A stretch of DNA of 11,545 nt from JBBRUG01 sp038247995 (GTDB taxonomy: Bacteria; Chloroflexota; Chloroflexia; Chloroflexales; Chloroflexaceae): assembly GCA_038247995.1 (NCBI GenBank), contig JBBRUG010000192.1, forward strand, positions 1 to 11,545, in the 5' to 3' direction. Within the stretch, counting starts at the first letter, position 1. Each line of letters starts with the position of its first letter. The translations under genes were made by a program, and so were the position numbers. The notes below the pieces were generated by a model. It ran no database searches and was not told the DNA's origin. It was given only the letters and a program-made list of their open reading frames with translations. Of this stretch, positions 1-5,178 are shown one piece after another.

Positions 1-1
1 A

Positions 2-487
2 GTATCCGAAACGCTCCAACAGGGGCTCTATGGCTGGCAGGTGACTGATTGCAGCATAACGCTGACCCACGCCGCATACAATAGTGTGAGCAGCACAGCG
101 GGCGATTACCGCAACCTCACGCCGCTGGTGGTGATGGATGCACTGAAGCAGGCCGAAACGCAAGTGTATGAGCCGATGCACCGCTTTGAACTGGAGATCC
201 CAACCGATGCATTAGGACGAGTTACGCCAGTGCTGGGGCGACTGCGCGCCGTGCCGGAACCGCCGGTGTTACGGGGAGCCATGTGCCGACTGACGGGCGT
301 GATTCCGGCGGCACAGATCCACGAATTGCATGGGTTATTGCCGGGACTGAGCCGAGGCGAGGGCGTGCTGGAGAGTACATTCGAGCGTTACGATCCGGTG
401 AGCGGCCCGATCCCGGTGCGCCAGCGCACGGATCATAACCCGCTGAATTGGAAAGAGTATTTAATTCATGTCGTGCGGCGAGTATAG
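2..487 (+). CDS. Tet(M)/Tet(W)-type ribosomal protection GTPase, C-terminal part (5' end outside the window)
   Basis: This is the C-terminal ~161 residues of an EF-G-like translational GTPase. The frame is open from base 2, so the first ATG at 41 is internal and not the start. The residues GLYGWQVTDC before it, and SVSSTAGDYRNLTP, KQAETQVYEPMHRFEL and IPAAQIHELHGLLPGLSRGEG after it, follow the pattern of domains IV and V of Tet(M)/Tet(O) proteins (in which YGW-VTDC, SPVSTPADFR-L-P and EP---F are typical). Such proteins bind the ribosome, hydrolyse GTP and dislodge tetracycline; relatives in environmental bacteria may have other ribosome-related roles. The GTPase domain lies upstream and cannot be inspected, so resistance itself is not shown. 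The gene ends at a TAG, 68 bp before the next start. Confidence 0.85.
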   Translation, partial: VSETLQQGLYGWQVTDCSITLTHAAYNSVSSTAGDYRNLTPLVVMDALKQAETQVYEPMHRFELEIPTDALGRVTPVLGRLRAVPEPPVLRGAMCRLTGVIPAAQIHELHGLLPGLSRGEGVLESTFERYDPVSGPIPVRQRTDHNPLNWKEYLIHVVRRV

Positions 488-535
488 GAGGGCGACCACG
501 TTAGGGCGTCCATACACGGCGGGGGCGAGGCGTAT

Positions 536-549
536 CCATATGCTACACT
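536..549 (+). promoter_or_regulatory. Candidate extended -10 promoter for a leaderless E2-like mRNA
   Basis: CCATATG is followed after one base by TACACT at 544-549. The TG of CATATG plus one base gives the TGn of an extended -10. No convincing -35 is seen. Transcription would begin at or next to the ATG at 556, which fits the lack of a usable Shine-Dalgarno: GAGG at 551-554 is only one base from the ATG. The same CCATATG-n-hexamer arrangement recurs at 5139-5152 before the kinase gene. Confidence 0.35.
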
Positions 550-555
550 TGAGGC

Positions 556-1743
556 ATGAGCACTTCAACGACGAACATCGATCTGCCGGAACTGCCCGGC
601 GGCGCGGCAACGGTGCTGCGCTGGTTGGTTACGTCTGGGGCGAAAGTGGCTGCCGGCGCACCACTGGTGATTGTGCGCACCAATCAGGTAGAGGTAGCGT
701 TGCCTATGCCAACGGCCGGCCATGTGGCGGAATTGGCGAAAGTTGGCGCAACGCTTGAGCCAGGGGCGGTGCTGGCGCAGATTAACGGCGCCGCGCATAC
801 GTCGCCTGAACAACATTTGGCAGAACCGGCGCCGCCGCCTGCTGCGCAACGCGCCACACCTACGGCACGGCAGATCGCGCTGCTGAACAACATTGATCTG
901 AACATCCTCACCGGCTCGGGCGCCGATGGGCGGGTGGTGAAGGCGGATGTGCTTGCTGCGAAGACGAAGGACGAACAACGAAAAACGAAGGACGAAAGAC
1001 CTGGCGACAGGGGAACAGGGCGACAGGGCGACAGGGCGACAGAGGAACAAAGGAACAGAGGAACAAAGGAACAGAGGAACAAAGGAACAGAGGAACAGGG
1101 GGACGTGGCGGGCGCGGAGTACGGGTTGACCCATGGATCGCCCCCAAGCGCACCCCTGCTTGGCGCCGCCACAGAGGCACAGCCGATTGCGACGGCAATG
1201 GTTGACGTTGATGTGAGTGAGGCGCTGGCGCTGGTTGCGGCGCAGAAGGCGGCGTTTGCGCGGGTAGGCCTGGAAGCTTCGCTGACTGCAGTGGTGGCGC
1301 AGGCCATGGCTGAACTACTCCCGCATTACCCATTGTTCAACGCGGCATATAGCGCCAGCGGGATCATACGGCGGCGGAGCGTACACCTGGCCGTGGGGTC
1401 GCTGGGATGTGACGGGCTGCACTGGGCGTATGTCACCCATGCCGGCGATCTAACGTTGCGCGGCATGGCCAGAGCATTGCGCAGCGCGCCGCCAACCGGT
1501 GATTGTACGTTTGCGCTGCTGAGCTTACCGGTGGCAAACGGTTATAGTGCAATGCCGCCGCTGCCGGGAACGGGCGCATTGCTGGCGATTGGCGCGCCGA
1601 CGCAGCGAGCAGTAGTGCTGCCGGGCGACCGGATTGCTGTGCGGCCCCTCGCAACGCTGACGTTGAGCTATGATGCGCGCCTACTGAATTATGCGGAGGT
1701 GGGGTGTTTTCTGACGGCGCTGCGGAGAGCGGTAGAGCGATAG
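556..1743 (+). CDS. 2-oxoacid dehydrogenase E2-like protein lacking lipoyl lysine and catalytic residues
   Basis: The 395-aa protein has the domain order of dihydrolipoamide acyltransferases. A lipoyl/biotinyl-type domain spans about residues 5-77. A peripheral subunit-binding domain spans about 103-137 (TARQIALLNNIDLNILTGSG, then ADGRVVKADV). After a repetitive charged linker (about 137-182) comes a shortened acyltransferase domain (about 208-395, ending LTLSYDARLLNYAEVGCFL). Real E2 enzymes carry lipoate on the Lys of a TDK motif and use His and Asp of DHRxxDG. Here the first motif reads RTNQV, with Gln44 at the Lys position, and the second reads DARLLNY, with Ala374 for His and Asn378 for Asp. 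The subunit-binding domain looks intact. I infer a structural or E3/E1-docking role, like the dead E3-binding protein X, or a decaying paralogue. No E1 or E3 gene is in view. The ATG at 556 is followed directly by a good domain start. Confidence 0.85.
   Translation: MSTSTTNIDLPELPGGAATVLRWLVTSGAKVAAGAPLVIVRTNQVEVALPMPTAGHVAELAKVGATLEPGAVLAQINGAAHTSPEQHLAEPAPPPAAQRATPTARQIALLNNIDLNILTGSGADGRVVKADVLAAKTKDEQRKTKDERPGDRGTGRQGDRATEEQRNRGTKEQRNKGTEEQGDVAGAEYGLTHGSPPSAPLLGAATEAQPIATAMVDVDVSEALALVAAQKAAFARVGLEASLTAVVAQAMAELLPHYPLFNAAYSASGIIRRRSVHLAVGSLGCDGLHWAYVTHAGDLTLRGMARALRSAPPTGDCTFALLSLPVANGYSAMPPLPGTGALLAIGAPTQRAVVLPGDRIAVRPLATLTLSYDARLLNYAEVGCFLTALRRAVER
964..1100 (+). repeat. In-frame heptamer and octamer tandem arrays coding the E2-like linker
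   Basis: Five heptamers of the form ACGAANN run from 964 to 998. After a short join at 999-1005, octamers follow: GACAGGGC-like units from 1006, then GAACAAAG and GAACAGAG alternating from 1045 to 1100. In frame they encode a Lys/Glu/Gln/Arg/Gly-rich stretch of about 46 residues with an 8-residue period (GTKEQRNK-like). E2 linkers are usually Ala/Pro-rich, so this looks like repeat sequence recruited as a linker. Loss or gain of one octamer would shift the frame; three would keep it. Confidence 0.9.
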
Positions 1744-1752
1744 AGCGGAGAA

Positions 1753-2008
1753 CAGGCGGCAGGCGGCAGTCCGCAGTCCGCAGTCCGCAGGCGGCAGTCC
1801 GCAGTCCGCAGGCGGCAGTCCGCAGTCCGCAGTCCGCAGTCCGCAGGCGGCAGTCCGCAGTCCGCAGGTGGCAGTCCGCAGGCGGCAGTCCGCAGGTGGC
1901 AGTCCGCAGGTGGCAGTCCGCAGTCCGCAGGCGGCAGGCGGCAGGCGGCAGTCCGCAGTCCGCAGTCCGCAGTCCGCAGGCGGCAGGCGGCCCTCAGCCT
2001 TCAGAAGG
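1753..2008. repeat. 34-unit heptamer array between convergent genes, with 15-bp terminal motif
   Basis: From 1753 to 1990 there are exactly 34 uninterrupted 7-bp units with only three spellings: CAGTCCG (20 copies), CAGGCGG (11) and CAGGTGG (3, at 1865, 1893 and 1907). After CCC the array ends in TCAGCCTTCAGAAGG (1994-2008), a motif that recurs in the same relation to the array at 4246-4260 on the other strand. The array starts 10 bp after the E2-like stop and runs into the stop codon of the convergent transporter gene. Open frames across it give only QSAVRSP- or LRTADCG-type repeats and are not genes. It resembles the heptanucleotide STRR sequences described in filamentous cyanobacteria, by period and not by unit sequence. 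Confidence 0.95.
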
Positions 2009-2917
2009 GCGGTCAAGTTGCTGGTCGGCGAAGGAGGCCGGGTCGTCGATCGGTTCGAGGTGAGTGAAGAGGGTGGTGCCGGGAAGCGCCGCACGAACAT
2101 CGTGCTCGATCTGTTCGAGGATGGCGTGACCGTGGCGCACCGACCAGCCGCCGGGGACGAGGATGTGTACCGATACAAAACGGCGCGCGCCGGACTGCCG
2201 GGTGCGCAGCGCGTGGTAGGCGATCGCCTCGCGCCCGCAGTAGCCGTCGAGGATGCGCTGCACAAGCTGCCGTTCGTCCAGCGGTAAAGCTGTATCGAGC
2301 AAGCCCAAGGCCGACCGGGTGAGCAGTTTCCAGCCCGACCAGATAATGTTTGCGGCTACCACGAGGGCGATGATCGGGTCGAGGCGTTGCCAGCCGGTAA
2401 GCGCCACAGCAGCGAGGCCAATGATCACGCCTACCGACGTCCAGACATCGGTCATGAGGTGCTGCGCGTCGGCTTCGAGCGTGATGGAGCGATAGTGCCG
2501 ACCGGCGCGGAAGAGGATGCGGGCGACGAACAGGTTGATCAGCGCGGCGCCAAATGAGATCGCCATGCCGATGCCAACCGCTTCGACCGGCTGGGGATTG
2601 AGCAGCCGCCCGATGGCAGTATAGCCGATCGTGAGCGCGGCGATCAGGATGAGCGTGCCCTCGACGCCGCTGGAGAAATACTCGGCCTTGGTATGGCCAT
2701 AGGCGTGATCTTCGTCGGGCGGGCGTATAGCAATGATCAGGACAACGAGGGCCACGATGGCAGCCGCCAGATTGACGACCGACTCGAGCGCATCGGAAAG
2801 CAAGCTCACTGAGCCGGTGATCAGGTAGGCCCAGGTTTTGAGCCCGATGGTAGCGCAGGCAGCAGCGATGCTGAGCCAGGCGTAGCGGGTGAGTGAGTGA
2901 GGAGTAGGGTGGGACAT
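1994..2917 (-). CDS. Cation diffusion facilitator (CDF) family metal transporter
   Basis: This 307-aa inner-membrane antiporter would export divalent metal (Zn, Fe, Mn, Co or similar) in exchange for protons. About six hydrophobic segments are visible between residues 12 and 200. Family signatures include GSVSLLSDALESVVN in TM2, YGHTKAEYFSSGVEG (73-87), and HLMTDVWTS in TM5 with His153 and Asp157 at the numbering used for the YiiP transport site. TM2 offers Asp42, Glu45 and Asn49 instead of the YiiP DxxxD, so the metal cannot be named. The cytoplasmic ferredoxin-like domain (about 210-292) holds HILVPGGWSVRHGHAILEQI. No Shine-Dalgarno precedes the ATG. The final residues PSEG and the TGA stop lie inside the 15-bp terminal motif of the heptamer array. 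It sits downstream of the thiolase on the same strand, 139 bp away. Confidence 0.93.
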   Translation of the reverse strand: MSHPTPHSLTRYAWLSIAAACATIGLKTWAYLITGSVSLLSDALESVVNLAAAIVALVVLIIAIRPPDEDHAYGHTKAEYFSSGVEGTLILIAALTIGYTAIGRLLNPQPVEAVGIGMAISFGAALINLFVARILFRAGRHYRSITLEADAQHLMTDVWTSVGVIIGLAAVALTGWQRLDPIIALVVAANIIWSGWKLLTRSALGLLDTALPLDERQLVQRILDGYCGREAIAYHALRTRQSGARRFVSVHILVPGGWSVRHGHAILEQIEHDVRAALPGTTLFTHLEPIDDPASFADQQLDRPSEG

Positions 2918-2930
2918 AGGGTTTGTGGGT

Positions 2931-3056
2931 GCGCCCTAAAGGACGCGCCCTAAAGGACGCGCCCCGTGCAGGAGCGCGGCGAGCGGGCTGAAGCCTCGCG
3001 CCGCGCCACATTCACTCCAACTCTTCGGTTAGAGCTACGGCTGCGCTGCGCTCCTG
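2931..3056. repeat. Composite repeat between thiolase stop and CDF start
   Basis: A 14-bp unit, GCGCCCTAAAGGAC, occurs twice (2931-2944 and 2945-2958), followed by a third partial copy. Further on come GGGCTGAAGCC followed by GCGCCGCGCC (about 2984-3009), and GAGCTACGGCTGCG near 3032. These three blocks resemble CCTGAAGGAC, GGCTGAAGCCCTTGCCGCGCC and GAGCTACGCGGCTGC of the 71-bp repeat at the window end, in a different order. The stretch separates two genes of the same strand and holds no convincing promoter. Confidence 0.6.
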
Positions 3057-4238
3057 CTAGACGATTTCCACAGCCAGGGCCACAGCTTCACCGCCACCAA
3101 GGCACAGCGCGGCGATGCCACGCCGACCGCCGCGCTGGCGCAGGGCGTAGATCAGGGTGACGAGAACGCGCGCGCCGCTGGCGCCAATCGGGTGGCCGAG
3201 CGCGATCGCGCCGCCATGCACGTTGACCCGATCGGGGTCGAGGTTGAGGGCGCGGATGTTGGCGACAACCTGAGCGGCAAAAGCCTCGTTGATCTCGAAC
3301 AGATCGTAGTCGTCGACGGTGGTGCCGGCGCGCTCCATCAGGCGCTGAATGGCAAAACTGGGCGCGGTGAACAATTCGAGCGGCGGCACGGCAGCCTGGG
3401 CGGTATGGGTGATCCGAGCGAGCGGGGTGAGGTTATGCGCGGCGGCATACGCACCGCCGGTGATCACGAGCGCGGCGGCGCCGTCGGTGATGCCGGGCGC
3501 ATTACCGGCAGTTACGCTGCCCTGCGGATCGAAGGCGGGACGCAATGTGGCCAGCGCTGCGGCGTTAGTGTCGCGGCGCGGGCTTTCGTCGGCGGCGACG
3601 ATAAGCAGTTGGCCCTTGGGGCCGGGGGCATCAACGGCAACCAATTCCGCGTCGAACGCGCCGGCATCCTGGGCGGCAACCGCGCGCAGGTGCGACTGCA
3701 GCGCAAAGGCGTCCTGCTGTTCGCGGGTGACGTGATGGTTGCGCGCAATCCACTCGGCGGAGTTGCCCATATGATGCTGCTCGAACGCGCACCAGAGCCC
3801 ATCGTGGACGAGCGCATCGACGAGTTCGCCATTGCCGAGGCGGTAGCCGCGGCGCGCATTGGGCAGCAGATACGGTGCGCGGCTCATCGACTCCATGCCA
3901 CCGACGACGAGCGTTGTCGCCTCGCCGGCGCGAATCAGCGCGGCGCCGAGCATTGCCGCTTTCAGGCCACTGCCGCAGACTTTGTTGATTGTGAGCGCGC
4001 CGACGCTAGGCGGCAACCCACCGGCAAGGGCAGCCTGGCGGGCGGGCGCTTGCCCGAGGCCGGCGCCGACAACATTGCCCAGAATGCACTCATCGACGGT
4101 CGCGGGATCAATACCGGCGCGGGCAACGGCGGCGCGTACAGCAACAGCGCCAAGCTCCGGGGCCGGTACAGCGCCAAATCCGCCGCCAAACCGCCCGATC
4201 GGCGTGCGTACAGCGCTGAGAATAACGATATCGTCCAT
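3057..4238 (-). CDS. Acetyl-CoA acetyltransferase (thiolase)
   Basis: The 393-aa protein is a full-length thiolase, catalysing either condensation of two acetyl-CoA to acetoacetyl-CoA or the reverse thiolysis. It may serve polyhydroxybutyrate, ketone or fatty-acid metabolism. Active-site residues are all present: Cys88 in INKVCGSGLKA, His349 in GGAIALGHPIGASGAR and Cys379 in AALCLGGGEA, plus FEINEAFA and the opening IVILSAVRTPIGRFGG. A longer frame begins at 4394, but the true start is the ATG at 4238: it opens the conserved fold and has AGGAG five bases upstream. That site is made by the end of a heptamer array in the leader. No redox or hydratase partner genes lie next to it. Downstream on the same strand is a CDF transporter. 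Confidence 0.95.
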   Translation of the reverse strand: MDDIVILSAVRTPIGRFGGGFGAVPAPELGAVAVRAAVARAGIDPATVDECILGNVVGAGLGQAPARQAALAGGLPPSVGALTINKVCGSGLKAAMLGAALIRAGEATTLVVGGMESMSRAPYLLPNARRGYRLGNGELVDALVHDGLWCAFEQHHMGNSAEWIARNHHVTREQQDAFALQSHLRAVAAQDAGAFDAELVAVDAPGPKGQLLIVAADESPRRDTNAAALATLRPAFDPQGSVTAGNAPGITDGAAALVITGGAYAAAHNLTPLARITHTAQAAVPPLELFTAPSFAIQRLMERAGTTVDDYDLFEINEAFAAQVVANIRALNLDPDRVNVHGGAIALGHPIGASGARVLVTLIYALRQRGGRRGIAALCLGGGEAVALAVEIV

Positions 4239-4243
4239 AGGAA

Positions 4244-4248
4244 CTCCT
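4244..4248 (-). promoter_or_regulatory. Ribosome binding site of thiolase, partly made by a repeat end
   Basis: On the minus strand AGGAG lies five bases before the ATG at 4238 and fixes that start. Its AAGG portion is the last part of TCAGCCTTCAGAAGG, the shared terminal motif of two heptamer arrays, so the repeat supplies part of the translation signal. Confidence 0.8.
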
Positions 4249-4291
4249 TCTGAAGGCTGAAGGCTGAAGGCTGAGGGCTGAGGGCTGACAG
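4246..4291 (-). repeat. Six-unit heptamer array in the thiolase leader
   Basis: Read on the plus strand, CTGAAGG occurs three times, CTGAGGG twice and CTGACAG once, in perfect 7-bp steps from 4250 to 4291. The end nearest the thiolase is the 15-bp motif also found at 1994-2008. The array sits between a TATAAT (minus strand) and the thiolase start, so it would be transcribed in the 5' untranslated leader. At its far end GGCTGACAGCC (4283-4293) is a small perfect inverted repeat. Confidence 0.92.
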
Positions 4292-4296
4292 CCTTC

Positions 4297-4302
4297 ATTA
4301 TA
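4297..4302 (-). promoter_or_regulatory. Candidate thiolase promoter -10 box
   Basis: The minus strand reads a consensus TATAAT about 58 bp upstream of the thiolase ATG. No good -35 hexamer is found at 16-18 bp, and no TGn precedes it. A start near 4290 would place the whole heptamer array in the leader. Confidence 0.45.
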
Positions 4303-4361
4303 GATGATGCCTGATTATTGCGTCGGGTTGCCTTGCCTTTACCGTGCGCAAGAGCGGGCCG

Positions 4362-4370
4362 TGCTATAGT
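4362..4370 (+). promoter_or_regulatory. Candidate extended -10 promoter for the CBS-ACT gene
   Basis: TGCTATAGT combines a TGn extension with TATAGT, which matches TATAAT in five of six positions. It lies 56 bp before the start codon. TTGCCT elements at 4328 and 4333 are too far away to act as a -35, but an extended -10 does not need one. Transcription would start near 4377, just before the palindrome. Confidence 0.5.
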
Positions 4371-4380
4371 AGCGGTATAT

Positions 4381-4396
4381 CGTTGCAGTTGCAACG
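4381..4396. promoter_or_regulatory. Perfect palindrome, possible operator or leader hairpin
   Basis: CGTTGCAGTTGCAACG has two perfect 7-bp arms around a GT centre. It lies just downstream of the candidate start of transcription and 18 bp before the AAGGAGG site at 4414-4420. It could be a repressor operator or a short hairpin in the leader. Confidence 0.55.
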
Positions 4397-4426
4397 TAGG
4401 AGCGTGAAGCTACAAGGAGGTAGCGT

Positions 4427-5074
4427 ATGTTCGTCGGCGAACGTATGTCGCGCCCGGTGATCAGCGTCGCCCCGGAGACGCCGGTAAACGACGCCTTGCA
4501 CCTGATGCGCAGCGAGCGCATTCGGCGCGCCCCAGTGATCAACCATGGGCGGCTGGTGGGCATCGTCTCGATGAAAGATCTGTTGAATGCCGCCCCTTCC
4601 CAGGCCACATCGCTCAGCGTCTGGGAGTTGAACTACTTGTTGAGCAAGTTAACGGTTGAACCGATTATGACCAAGGCAGTCTTTTCGGTTACTGAGGACA
4701 CGCCGATCGAAGAGGCGGCGCGAATGATGGCCGACAAGCGGATCGGCGGGCTGCCGGTACTGCGGCAAGGCGATCTGGTGGGGATAATCACGGAGACCGA
4801 CCTGTTCAAGATCTTCCTCGAACTGATGGGCGCACGTTCCGCCGGCGTGCGGGCCGAAGTGCGACTGGCCGACGAACCGGGGCAACTGGCACAGCTTACG
4901 CAGGCGATTGCCGGCGCCGGCGGCAATATTATTGCGCTGGGCACGTTTGCCGGCGAAACGCCGGCAACCAGCAATGTGACCTGTAAAGTGACCGGCCTGA
5001 CCCCGGAAGAGCTGCAAACGCTCCTGGCACCGGTTGTCGCTAGGGTGCTTGATGTACGCATGACGCATCCGTAG
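4427..5074 (+). CDS. CBS-CBS-ACT domain regulatory protein (AcuB-like)
   Basis: The 215-aa soluble protein has two CBS motifs (about residues 1-56, VGERMSRPVISVAPETPV..., and 76-134, VEPIMTKAVFSVTEDTPI...). Together they form a Bateman module that in other proteins binds adenine nucleotides. A C-terminal ACT domain (about 141-214, VRAEVRLADEPGQLAQLTQA) usually binds amino acids or other small ligands. The order matches proteins often annotated as acetoin-utilisation AcuB-like; the actual ligand and target are unknown. A strong AAGGAGG at 4414-4420, six bases before the ATG, fixes the start. It is transcribed away from the thiolase from a shared control region, which may hint at a metabolic link. 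Its TAG stop is the first base triplet of a degenerate heptamer run. Confidence 0.88.
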   Translation: MFVGERMSRPVISVAPETPVNDALHLMRSERIRRAPVINHGRLVGIVSMKDLLNAAPSQATSLSVWELNYLLSKLTVEPIMTKAVFSVTEDTPIEEAARMMADKRIGGLPVLRQGDLVGIITETDLFKIFLELMGARSAGVRAEVRLADEPGQLAQLTQAIAGAGGNIIALGTFAGETPATSNVTCKVTGLTPEELQTLLAPVVARVLDVRMTHP

Positions 5075-5106
5075 GCGGCAGGTGACAGGGAGCAGGTGGC
5101 AGGCGC
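5072..5106. repeat. Degenerate heptamer run starting on the CBS-ACT stop codon
   Basis: Five 7-bp units follow each other: TAGGCGG, CAGGTGA, CAGGGAG, CAGGTGG and CAGGCGC. The first contains the TAG stop and looks like a C-to-T variant of CAGGCGG, one of the unit spellings of the large array at 1753. The run lies between the CBS-ACT gene and the kinase promoter region. Confidence 0.65.
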
Positions 5107-5138
5107 GGTAGGATTGCAGCAGGTTGCGTTCCTACCGC

Positions 5139-5152
5139 CCATATGACATAGT
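5139..5152 (+). promoter_or_regulatory. Candidate promoter of the hybrid kinase gene
   Basis: CCATATG, one base and CATAGT repeat the spacing seen before the E2-like gene. TTGCGT at 5124-5129 is a possible -35 with a 17-bp spacer. Transcription would start near 5159, leaving a leader of about 20 bases without a Shine-Dalgarno. TAAAAT at 5170-5175 is an alternative -10 but lies only three bases from the ATG. Confidence 0.35.
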
Positions 5153-5178
5153 CGCTTGAGAACAATCTGTAAAATCGT

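Noticed and set aside
489..516. Two similar 14-bp words (AGGGCGACCACGTT and AGGGCGTCCATACA) after the Tet(M)-like stop
   Set aside because: Only about ten matches of 14 and just two copies; too weak to call a repeat, although 14 is twice the heptamer step.
565..1333. Minus-strand frames with hydrophobic VPLFLCS repeats
   Set aside because: These are shadows of the octamer linker of the E2-like gene on the opposite strand; the plus-strand protein has clear family domains.
1753..1990. CRISPR array
   Set aside because: Seven-base units with no unique spacers; no cas genes.
1681..2287. Open frames on both strands across the heptamer array (repeats of QSAVRSP, LRTADCG and similar)
   Set aside because: They are translations of a heptamer in three frames, and they overlap the true E2-like and CDF genes. 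They have no ribosome binding site and no protein content beyond the repeat.
3192..4260. Plus-strand frames of 353 and 133 residues opposite the thiolase
   Set aside because: Antisense shadows of a full-length, motif-complete thiolase in GC-rich DNA.
4239..4394. 52-residue N-terminal extension of the thiolase frame
   Set aside because: It runs through the promoter and heptamer array and lacks homology. The ATG at 4238 has a good ribosome binding site and starts the conserved fold.
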